A stretch of 5,912 nt of DNA from Methylobacteriaceae bacterium (GTDB taxonomy: Bacteria > Pseudomonadota > Alphaproteobacteria > Rhizobiales > Beijerinckiaceae), in contig JAISTL010000326.1 of assembly GCA_031272615.1 (NCBI GenBank), positions 1-5,912 of the forward strand. Direction: 5' to 3'. Below are positions 1-4,940 of the stretch, piece by piece. The notes beneath the pieces are model-generated. The model did no database searches. It had not been told where the DNA came from and was given only the letters and a program-made list of their open reading frames with translations. Made by a program: the position numbers and the translations under genes. Each line of letters opens with the position of its first letter. Position 1 is the first letter of the stretch.

Positions 1-1074
1 TGAGCGATAGGGACCGGCGAACAATACCCAGCCGTCGGCCGGGGAAACAACGAAGGAATTGGCGCGGGTTTGCAGAGTGATTCCCTTGGTGGTGCCGCCC
101 AGACCGTCGGGTTCTCCGAACCGGTGCAGGATTTCTCCGTTGACCGGCAGCGGCAGCATGCCCCGCAGGTTGCGGAATGCGGTTTTGGGAGCAAGGCGGG
201 CGGGGTCGGAAAACGGCAGCGCCGAACCGGAGGCGGAGGGGGCGCTTTCAGAAAGTCTGCGGGCTGCCGCCGCGGCCACGCGGGCGCTTTCTACGTTTTC
301 TTCCATGCCGTCGATGAGTTCCTGCAGGGTTTGCGCCCGGGACGCGAGGTCCTGCGCCTTCCGGCGCTCTTCATCCATCTGCTGCCGGTTGGCGGCGAGG
401 CTGTTCTGGCGGGCATCGACCAGGGCCGTCAGCCGCTGTTGTTCCTCGCCGAGGGCAGCCAGTTCCCCGCGCAGTTTCTCCCGTTCCTCGTCGACGTTTT
501 TCCTGACGGCGGCAAGGTCTTCCAGGTCATTGACGAGAATGTCCAGTTCCTCCCGCATTTCTCCCAGCACCGGGTCCATGAGAATGGACGTCCGCACCGC
601 CTGGAGCATGTCGTCCGGTCGGGAAAGCACGGCGGGGGGCAGGCTTTTGCCCATGCGCTGCAGGATGGTCAGCACCTCGGCGATGAGCTCGCGGCGGCTC
701 TCCAGGGAGGTGCGGATGGCGCTCTCGTTTTCGGAAAGAGCGGCCAGGCGGTTTTCCAGGGCGCGGACGCGGATTTCGCCGGATTTCAGACGTTGTGCCG
801 CCGACAGCAGACCGGCATTGAGGGCGACCCGGTCCCCGGCGAGACGCGTCGCTTCCTCCTCGAGGTTTTTCATGGTTTCGGCGGTTTGCCTGCGGGCATG
901 CTCAACGGCCTGGAGTTCTTCTTCCTTCAGGGCGCGCTCGGCGTAGGTCTCGTCGCCGGAAACCGACGGTTCCTGCCCGGCGGCCGGAACGGTCAGGGCC
1001 AATACCAGAAGGCCGGCGCGGCACATCCCGAGGCCGGAAAAAGCAAAAGCGCCGCTGTGTTTTGCCGATGCCAA
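1..1074 (-). CDS. envC: EnvC-like murein hydrolase activator (LytM/M23 domain), 3' end outside window
   Basis: Reading the minus strand gives 358 open codons that run off the left edge. An export signal is likely: a hydrophobic stretch at about residues 20-32 ends PAAGQ, so the protein probably works in the periplasm. Residues 41-285 are rich in Glu, Arg, Leu and Ala, as in a long coiled coil. They include LQRMG (138-142) and LQAVR (157-161), a pattern typical of alphaproteobacterial EnvC homologues. The LytM domain begins near residue 308 (PVNGEILHRFGE at 310-321) and continues into SPADGWVLFAGPYRS at the edge. In active M23 peptidases a metal-binding His is expected near residue 330, but this protein has TTKGITL there, matching the RWKGMVI of E. 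coli EnvC. I therefore infer a non-catalytic activator of septal amidases. The chosen TTG start has AGGAG (1082-1086) seven bases upstream, inside the rlmH end. The first in-frame ATG (1026) lacks a good ribosome site but would keep a short signal peptide. The missing part should hold the rest of the LytM domain. Confidence 0.88.
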   Translation of the reverse strand, partial: MASAKHSGAFAFSGLGMCRAGLLVLALTVPAAGQEPSVSGDETYAERALKEEELQAVEHARRQTAETMKNLEEEATRLAGDRVALNAGLLSAAQRLKSGEIRVRALENRLAALSENESAIRTSLESRRELIAEVLTILQRMGKSLPPAVLSRPDDMLQAVRTSILMDPVLGEMREELDILVNDLEDLAAVRKNVDEEREKLRGELAALGEEQQRLTALVDARQNSLAANRQQMDEERRKAQDLASRAQTLQELIDGMEENVESARVAAAAARRLSESAPSASGSALPFSDPARLAPKTAFRNLRGMLPLPVNGEILHRFGEPDGLGGTTKGITLQTRANSFVVSPADGWVLFAGPYRS

Positions 1075-1078
1075 GGGG

Positions 1079-1570
1079 TCACTCCTCTGTTCCGGTGCGA
1101 TGATAGGGATGGCCGATGAGCTGGGTGAGCGCCCGGTAGAGCTGCTCGGCGACCAGCACCCGCGCCAGCTGGTGCGGCAGACTCAGGCGCCCGAAGGAAA
1201 CGCCCCAGTCCGTCGCGGCGCGCACGTCGGTGGACAACCCGTCCGCTCCGCCGAGAATGCAGGTCGCGGCGCTGACGCCGGAGTCCCGCCACTGCCGCAG
1301 CGTTTCGGCGAATACGGCGCTGGTGGGCGAAGGAAACCGCTCGTCGAAAACGATGCGTCGGCTTGCCTCGGATTTCTGCAACAGCAACACTCCCTCCTCG
1401 CGCATCCGCGTCTCCGCCTGGCGGGCGCGGCTTTCCGGGATTTCCACGCACGTGAAACCGGTGAGCCCGGCGGTTTTGCCGGCGGCGCGCGCCCGTTCCA
1501 GATACCGTTCGGCCAGCTCCCGTTCCGGCCCGGATTTCAAACGCCCGATTGCGATGAGAGCGATTTTCAA
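1079..1570 (-). CDS. rlmH: 23S rRNA (pseudouridine1915-N3)-methyltransferase RlmH
   Basis: This 163-residue SPOUT-class methyltransferase (the E. coli protein has about 155) methylates N3 of pseudouridine 1915 in helix 69 of 23S rRNA, using S-adenosylmethionine, on the assembled 70S ribosome. Visible family marks are the N-terminal strand KIALIAIGRLKSGPE, FDER at 75-78 (usually LDERG), the SAM-binding knot with GGADGL at 107-112, LPHQLARVLVAEQLYRA at 131-147, and the C-terminal HPYHR (154-158) that contributes to catalysis. The start is TTG, overlapping the rsfS stop as TTGA, with GAGAG six bases upstream (1577-1581). No ATG lies nearby in frame, and the protein begins exactly where family members do, so TTG is well supported. 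The gene sits between rsfS and the envC-like gene in one compact unit. The residues after FDER (FPSPTS) depart from the common G-K-x-x-S/T-S pattern, but nothing looks broken. Confidence 0.96.
   Translation of the reverse strand: MKIALIAIGRLKSGPERELAERYLERARAAGKTAGLTGFTCVEIPESRARQAETRMREEGVLLLQKSEASRRIVFDERFPSPTSAVFAETLRQWRDSGVSAATCILGGADGLSTDVRAATDWGVSFGRLSLPHQLARVLVAEQLYRALTQLIGHPYHRTGTEE
1082..1086 (-). promoter_or_regulatory. Shine-Dalgarno AGGAG deciding the TTG start of the envC-like gene
   Basis: The minus strand reads GAGGAG, then the rlmH stop TGA, then CCCC and TTG. The AGGAG core is seven bases from the TTG, which is optimal spacing, and lies within the last codons of rlmH. This supports the TTG start and suggests translational coupling to rlmH. 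Confidence 0.6.
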
Positions 1571-1947
1571 CGGGCGCTCTCAATTGCCGGCGCGGGCAGG
1601 CCGTCCGGCCGCTCGACACCCCAGATTTTTTCCAGGTTGTAGAAGGCGCGCACTTCGGGGCGGAAAATGTGCACCATTACGTCGCCGGCGTCGACCAACA
1701 CCCAGTCACACGCCGGAATCCCCTCAATCCGCGGCGTGCCGTAGCCGCCGTCTTTCAGGGCCTCATAGACACGATCGGAAATGGCGGAGACATGACGATT
1801 CGACCCCCCTGAGGCAATCACCATATAATCCCCCAGGGTGGTTTTTCCGGCCAGGGGAATCAGAACGATCTCCTCGGCCTTCATTTCATCCAGAACTTTC
1901 AGAACAAGATTTTTCTTTGCGGTTGTTTCAGCGGGTATCGCGGACAT
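1567..1947 (-). CDS. rsfS: Ribosome silencing factor RsfS (Iojap/YbeB family)
   Basis: RsfS binds ribosomal protein uL14 on the 50S subunit and blocks joining with the 30S subunit, which lowers translation under nutrient limitation. The 126-residue product matches the family over its length: DYMVIASGGSNRHVSAI (40-56), DWVLVDAGDVMVHIF (81-95) and FYNLEKIW (102-109) are the standard conserved blocks. ATG at 1947 is the only usable start, since the frame upstream reaches a TAA (near 2010) without another ATG, GTG or TTG. The ribosome site is weak (GGAAA about nine bases upstream). The gene is first in a run with rlmH (TTGA overlap) and the envC-like gene. It is separated from nadD by 241 bases carrying promoter candidates, so it may head its own transcription unit. 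The identification is firm. Confidence 0.96.
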   Translation of the reverse strand: MSAIPAETTAKKNLVLKVLDEMKAEEIVLIPLAGKTTLGDYMVIASGGSNRHVSAISDRVYEALKDGGYGTPRIEGIPACDWVLVDAGDVMVHIFRPEVRAFYNLEKIWGVERPDGLPAPAIESAR

Positions 1948-2006
1948 CAGTGCTTGGTTTCCGTGCTTCTCTCGGGTTGCGGACGGATGTGACCGCCCGG
2001 ATGTCT

Positions 2007-2035
2007 CTTATAGCGCGATTGGGTGAGGATGCCAG
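2007..2035 (-). promoter_or_regulatory. Candidate sigma-70 promoter proximal to rsfS
   Basis: On the minus strand CTGGCA (4 of 6 to TTGACA) is followed by 17 bases and then TATAAG (5 of 6 to TATAAT). The implied start of transcription near 2000 leaves a leader of about 50 bases before the rsfS ATG. This is pattern matching only. Confidence 0.4.
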
Positions 2036-2101
2036 AAAAAACTCAAATCCGGGACACGGGGTCGCCGGGCGTTCCCATTGCCCCCGGGCGCACGGGGTGT
2101 G

Positions 2102-2119
2102 GACCGGTTTCCCCCGGTC
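2102..2119. repeat. Short GC inverted repeat in the nadD-rsfS spacer
   Basis: GACCGG at 2102-2107 and CCGGTC at 2114-2119 are perfect 6-bp arms around a 6-base loop. No T-run follows on the minus strand, so it does not look like a standard intrinsic terminator. If the distal promoter is used, it lies in that leader RNA. Confidence 0.3.
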
Positions 2120-2146
2120 GGTCGGCGGACCAATCGCGGTGTCGTG

Positions 2147-2175
2147 CCTATGCGTGCCGACAAAGCGGATGTCAA
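2147..2175 (-). promoter_or_regulatory. Candidate promoter with perfect -35 box upstream of rsfS
   Basis: A perfect TTGACA on the minus strand (2175-2170) lies 17 bases before CATAGG (2152-2147), which matches the -10 consensus at three positions. The box begins 14 bases after the nadD stop. Alphaproteobacterial housekeeping promoters often tolerate a weak -10 behind a good -35, so this is a plausible distal promoter for rsfS-rlmH-envC. Confidence 0.35.
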
Positions 2176-2188
2176 TGCACCGGTCGCG

Positions 2189-2842
2189 TCATGTCTCCTG
2201 TTTTTCCACGCCCACACCGCGGCGGCGCAGTTCGGTGGAAGAAGCGGCGGAGCGCGGACCGTAGAGATAGGTCCAGCACGGCGGGCGGCGGCGGGTCAGG
2301 GCGGCGGCCCGTTGGGAGGGAAGGCGGCGGCGGGCCAGAAAACGCCCGGCCCGGCTGTTTTGCGCCTTGAGCGTCGCGCCCGGGCGGTCAACGACGGCAA
2401 TGAGCACGTCATCCACGATGTCCTGCCAGTCCTCCCACAGATGAAACGTCGCCAGGTTGTCGGCGCCCATGATCCAGACGAACCGCACGTCGGGACGGCG
2501 CTTTTTGAGGTATCGCAGGGTGTCCACCGTATAGCGGGAGTTCAGGGACTCCTCGAAGCCGGTGATGATGAAGCGGGGCGAGCGGGCGATGCGGCGGCAG
2601 GCGGCCATGCGGTCCTTCAGGCCCGGCAGCCCGGAGGTGTTCTTCAACGGGTTGCCTGGGGTGACGATCCACCAGACCCGGTCAAGGCGCAGGCGCTCCA
2701 GGGCAAGCTCCGACACCAGGCGGTGCCCGGCGTGGGGCGGATTGAACGAGCCGCCGTAGAGCCCGACCGTGAGGCCCGGCGCGGTGGCGGGCAAACGCAC
2801 CGGAAACGACGGGGTGTGGTTGAGGCGCGGCTTGTCCGTCAT
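2189..2842 (-). CDS. nadD: Nicotinate-nucleotide adenylyltransferase NadD
   Basis: NadD joins ATP and nicotinate mononucleotide to give deamido-NAD+ and pyrophosphate, an essential cytoplasmic step of NAD synthesis. From the ATG chosen here the product has 217 residues with the expected marks: GLYGGSFNPPHAGH (27-40) holding the nucleotidyltransferase HxGH, GNPLK (63-67), SRYTVDTL (102-109), MGADNL followed by FHLWEDW (125-139), and the late SSTELR (201-206), equivalent to the family's ISSTxIR. It ends soon after that motif, as many alphaproteobacterial NadDs do. The start is uncertain: the frame stays open to a GTG at 2899 and another ATG at 2890, adding 19 or 16 residues of no recognisable homology. 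ATG 2842 was chosen because it leaves a normal short leader before the Rossmann domain and has a GGGGGTTGA ribosome site nine bases upstream; ATG 2890 has AAGGGTGA at a similar distance. The upstream neighbour is a transporter, not the proA or obgE often found there. Confidence 0.95.
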   Translation of the reverse strand: MTDKPRLNHTPSFPVRLPATAPGLTVGLYGGSFNPPHAGHRLVSELALERLRLDRVWWIVTPGNPLKNTSGLPGLKDRMAACRRIARSPRFIITGFEESLNSRYTVDTLRYLKKRRPDVRFVWIMGADNLATFHLWEDWQDIVDDVLIAVVDRPGATLKAQNSRAGRFLARRRLPSQRAAALTRRRPPCWTYLYGPRSAASSTELRRRGVGVEKQET

Positions 2843-2911
2843 GGCGATCAACCCCCAAGGTTGCGTCACCGCTGCTGCGCGGGACGACATGACCGTCACC
2901 CTTATCCCAAG

Positions 2912-2941
2912 GACCGGCGGGTTTCAAGGGCGGCGCCGGTC
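2912..2941. repeat. Stem-loop between the YidE-type transporter gene and nadD
   Basis: GACCGGCG (2912-2919) and CGCCGGTC (2934-2941) are perfect 8-bp complementary arms around a 14-base loop, starting five bases after the transporter stop codon. No T-run follows on the minus strand. It could attenuate read-through, protect the transporter mRNA 3' end, or help a Rho-type ending. TTGAAA within the loop region could also be a -35 element for nadD, though the matching GATAAG is only 15 bases away. Confidence 0.4.
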
Positions 2942-2945
2942 TGCC

Positions 2946-4616
2946 TCAATAAAACAGGAACACCACGATTTGCGGCGCGATGACCCGCAGGAACATGGTG
3001 AGCGGATAAACAGCGGCATAGGAAAGGGCCTGGGCCTCGGAGGACGACAGGGAATTGGCGAAGGCCAAGGCGGGCGGGTCGGTCATGCTGCCGGCGAGAA
3101 CGCCGCACAGCACCAGGTAGTTCTGTTTCAGGACGATACGGGCGGCAACGGCGACAAAAAGAAGGGGAACGAGGGTGATGAACACGCCGTAGAACATCCA
3201 GGTGAGACCCGGGCCGTTGACGAGGGTATCGACGAAAGCGCCGCCGGATTTGAGGCCGACGCAGGTGAGAAACAGCACAATGCCGATTTCCCTCAGCGCG
3301 GCGTTGACCGGCGGCGGCATGAACCACACCAGCGGGCCGACATGCCCCAACCGGCTGAAAATAATGGCGACAATCAGCGGGCCGCCGGCAAGACCCAGCT
3401 TGACGGCGGCGGGCATACCCGGAATGTGCAGCGGAATGCTGCCGACAAGGACGCCCAAAGCGATGCCGATGAAAATCGGCGCGATTTGCGCGTGCTGCAG
3501 TTTCTTGGCCTTGTTGCCGATAACGGCGACGACCTCGCGGATGCGGTCTTCCTCGCCGATGACGGTGAGAATATCGCCGAACTGCAGGTGCAGAGCCGCC
3601 GACGGCGTGAGCTCGACGCCGGAGCGGTTGACCCGGGAGATGGTGACCCCGAAGCGGCTGCGAAAGCGCATCTCCGAGATGGATTTGCCGAGGGCCTTGG
3701 CGTTGGTAACCACCATGCGCTCCCACTTGAGGTCACTCGGCATGGCCTTGAGGTCGATATCGGATTCCTGCCCGAGGATGAGCCGCAGGTCTTTGAGCCG
3801 TTCGGCCGGGCCGATGGCCAGAACCACATCGCCGGTCTTCAGGCGGTGGTTCGGGTCGGCGACAAGCTGGCGGCCGTCGTGAAGGACGCGGGAAATGGTG
3901 ACGTCCAGGGCGTTGAAGCCCGGGATGTTCTTCAGCTTCAAGCCGTCCATGTTGGGGTTGAGGACGGCGATGTTCATGGTTTCCATCGGCAGGATGCCGG
4001 CGCGCCGGCGGGTGTCGAAGGCTTCGGCCTCGCCGGCGACATGCACGCGAAAAGCAAACCGGATCAGCAGCATGGTGATGAGAATGCCCATGATGCCGAA
4101 GGGGTAGGCGACGGCATAGGCCATGCCGAGAATCTCACCGGATTGCTCGCCGCCGCCGAATTCCGACAGCACCTGCTGGGCGGCGGCCAGCGACGGAGTG
4201 TTGGTGGTTGCCCCCGACAGTATCCCGAGTACCGCCGGCAGCTCCAGCCCCGAAAGGAGATGGACGATGACGGCCGTCGCGGTGCCGAACACGACGATGG
4301 CCGCGGCCAGGCCGTTCAGCACCAGGCCGTGGTGGCGCAACGAGGCAAAGAAGCCGGGGCCGACCTGCACGCCGATGGAGTAAACAAACAGAATCAGCCC
4401 GAATTCGCGGACGAATTCCAGAATATTGCCGTTGATGGTGACGCCGAAATGGGCAAAGGCGATGCCGGAAAACAGCGCGCCGCCGATTCCGAGCTTGATG
4501 CCCTTGTAGCCGATATTGCCGAATCCCAGCCCGACGGCGCCGGCACAACACAAAACCAGCACAGCGTAGGCGACACCGTGTCCGGCGGTCTGGAAAGCTT
4601 GAATAAACTCGTTCAT
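2946..4616 (-). CDS. YidE/AspT-family putative transporter (AAE family, TrkA_C domains)
   Basis: The 556-residue inner-membrane protein closely fits the YidE/YbjL branch of the aspartate:alanine exchanger (AAE) family, whose E. coli YidE is about 553 residues. The halves are membrane domains: roughly five or six hydrophobic segments at 16-187 and again at 376-554. Between them lie two RCK_C (TrkA_C) domains at about 208-285 and 293-370, ending in patterns such as LKTGDVVLAIGP and LQFGDILTVIGEED. These domains usually bind small ligands and gate transport. Each half carries the family signature, SGATTNTPSLAAA (134-146) and AGSMTDPPALAFA (508-520), which shows an ancient internal duplication. 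The substrate cannot be told from sequence; AspT swaps aspartate for alanine, but YidE-type members are largely uncharacterised. ATG 4616 gives the family-typical N-terminus, with AGGGG ten bases upstream. The gene has its own promoter candidates upstream, including an operator-like repeat, and is probably transcribed independently of the phosphate transporter-like gene. Confidence 0.92.
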   Translation of the reverse strand: MNEFIQAFQTAGHGVAYAVLVLCCAGAVGLGFGNIGYKGIKLGIGGALFSGIAFAHFGVTINGNILEFVREFGLILFVYSIGVQVGPGFFASLRHHGLVLNGLAAAIVVFGTATAVIVHLLSGLELPAVLGILSGATTNTPSLAAAQQVLSEFGGGEQSGEILGMAYAVAYPFGIMGILITMLLIRFAFRVHVAGEAEAFDTRRRAGILPMETMNIAVLNPNMDGLKLKNIPGFNALDVTISRVLHDGRQLVADPNHRLKTGDVVLAIGPAERLKDLRLILGQESDIDLKAMPSDLKWERMVVTNAKALGKSISEMRFRSRFGVTISRVNRSGVELTPSAALHLQFGDILTVIGEEDRIREVVAVIGNKAKKLQHAQIAPIFIGIALGVLVGSIPLHIPGMPAAVKLGLAGGPLIVAIIFSRLGHVGPLVWFMPPPVNAALREIGIVLFLTCVGLKSGGAFVDTLVNGPGLTWMFYGVFITLVPLLFVAVAARIVLKQNYLVLCGVLAGSMTDPPALAFANSLSSSEAQALSYAAVYPLTMFLRVIAPQIVVFLFY

Positions 4617-4680
4617 GACATGAATGCCCCTGTGACAGCTCCCGTTTGGAGCGAACGAACGGTTCAGATCATCTCACATG

Positions 4681-4709
4681 ACGATAACACCGGCCGGAGG
4701 CGGCGGCAA
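4681..4709 (-). promoter_or_regulatory. Candidate promoter proximal to the YidE-type gene
   Basis: On the minus strand TTGCCG (4 of 6) is followed by 17 bases and TATCGT (4 of 6), with TG one base before the -10 as in an extended -10 promoter. The implied transcript start near 4674 leaves a leader of about 57 bases. Confidence 0.35.
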
Positions 4710-4710
4710 G

Positions 4711-4737
4711 AATAATGTGATTCACCTTCACAAGATT
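4711..4737 (-). promoter_or_regulatory. Operator-like inverted repeat at the transporter promoter
   Basis: On the minus strand the 10-base arms AATCTTGTGA (4737-4728) and TCACATTATT (4720-4711) flank a 7-base centre and match at 8 of 10 positions. The core is TGTGA-N7-TCACA (4732-4716). This resembles a CRP/FNR-superfamily site (TGTGA-N6-TCACA) but the spacer is one base too long, so another dimeric regulator such as a GntR-type protein is equally possible. It starts inside the TATAAT box and covers the likely transcript start, where a bound protein would repress. It also lies just upstream of the second promoter candidate, where a bound protein could activate. Confidence 0.4.
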
Positions 4738-4740
4738 ATA
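4735..4740 (-). promoter_or_regulatory. Perfect -10 hexamer TATAAT for the YidE-type gene
   Basis: TATAAT occurs in an AT-poor setting, oriented toward the transporter. No good -35 lies 16 to 18 bases upstream (the best is ACGGCA, 3 of 6), so this promoter might depend on an activator or be weak. The leader would be about 110 bases. Confidence 0.4.
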
Positions 4741-4807
4741 GATGGGGTCCGCCGGGTGCCGTTCCCATGAACCGCAGCGTCGTTACGTTGATAGGAAAAG
4801 GGCTGCG

Positions 4808-4839
4808 GCCGCGGGCTCAACGCGTCTGCCGCCCGCGGC
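4808..4839 (-). terminator. Terminator-like GC hairpin after the Na/Pi cotransporter gene
   Basis: Perfect 9-bp arms GCCGCGGGC and GCCCGCGGC enclose a 14-base loop about 100 bases beyond the stop codon at 4941. A short T-run (TTTT, 4799-4796) follows on the minus strand, but eight bases from the stem base, which is further than in a canonical intrinsic terminator. It may still act with Rho or as a 3' stabilising structure. Confidence 0.35.
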
Positions 4840-4863
4840 ATCCCGGCGCGGTTCGATGCGCAA

Positions 4864-4875
4864 TCCGGCGCCGGA
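4864..4875. repeat. 12-bp perfect palindrome TCCGGCGCCGGA
   Basis: A perfect 12-bp palindrome with no spacer lies 65 bases past the stop of the Na/Pi cotransporter gene. GC-rich genomes contain such strings by chance, and no function is evident. Confidence 0.3.
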
Positions 4876-4940
4876 AACAGCATCAGTCAAGTGCCATGAC
4901 AACGGATGCGAGGCGTGTGGGTGCATTTGCCGGCAGACAC

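Larger units (their letters stand above)
1948..2188. other. Intergenic spacer between nadD and rsfS
   Basis: No convincing gene is seen in these 241 bases. An open frame on the minus strand across 2008-2217 encodes a low-information, Arg/Pro-rich peptide overlapping the nadD end and is probably chance. The spacer holds two promoter candidates for rsfS (2147-2175 and 2007-2035) and a GC hairpin (2102-2119). It is long for a junction that is often tight in related genomes. Confidence 0.6.
4617..4940. other. Intergenic region between the Na/Pi cotransporter and YidE-type genes
   Basis: These 324 bases show no convincing gene on either strand. Plus-strand frames at 4742-4954 and 4767-5039 look like chance GC-rich readings, and the second runs into the antisense of the neighbour. 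The order in the minus direction is: GC palindrome TCCGGCGCCGGA (4864-4875), hairpin (4808-4839), TATAAT (4740-4735), operator-like repeat (4737-4711), second promoter candidate (4709-4681), and a small hairpin with 5-bp arms GCTCC/GGAGC (4638-4652) in the expected leader of the YidE-type gene. Confidence 0.6.

Noticed and set aside
70..1119. Plus-strand open frames of about 300-350 codons over the left end
   Set aside because: They are antisense to the EnvC-like gene, whose minus-strand reading has clear family motifs. The plus-strand products are low-information Arg/Ser- or Gly/Gln-rich sequences.
993..1619. A 208-codon minus-strand frame overlapping rlmH
   Set aside because: It is an Arg/Ala/Gly-rich out-of-frame reading of rlmH and neighbouring genes, whereas the rlmH frame has full family motifs.
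2008..2217. A 69-codon minus-strand frame in the nadD-rsfS spacer
   Set aside because: It overlaps the nadD end in another frame, is Arg/Pro-rich without recognisable similarity, and covers the promoter candidates.
2769..4715. A 648-codon open frame on the plus strand across the transporter gene
   Set aside because: It is exactly antisense to a strongly recognised membrane protein. Its product is rich in Gly, Asp, Gln and His with no recognisable domain, as expected for the mirror of a GC-rich gene.
4716..4732. A true CRP binding site at TGTGA...TCACA
   Set aside because: The spacer is seven bases, not the six of the CRP consensus. It was kept only as a generic operator-like repeat.
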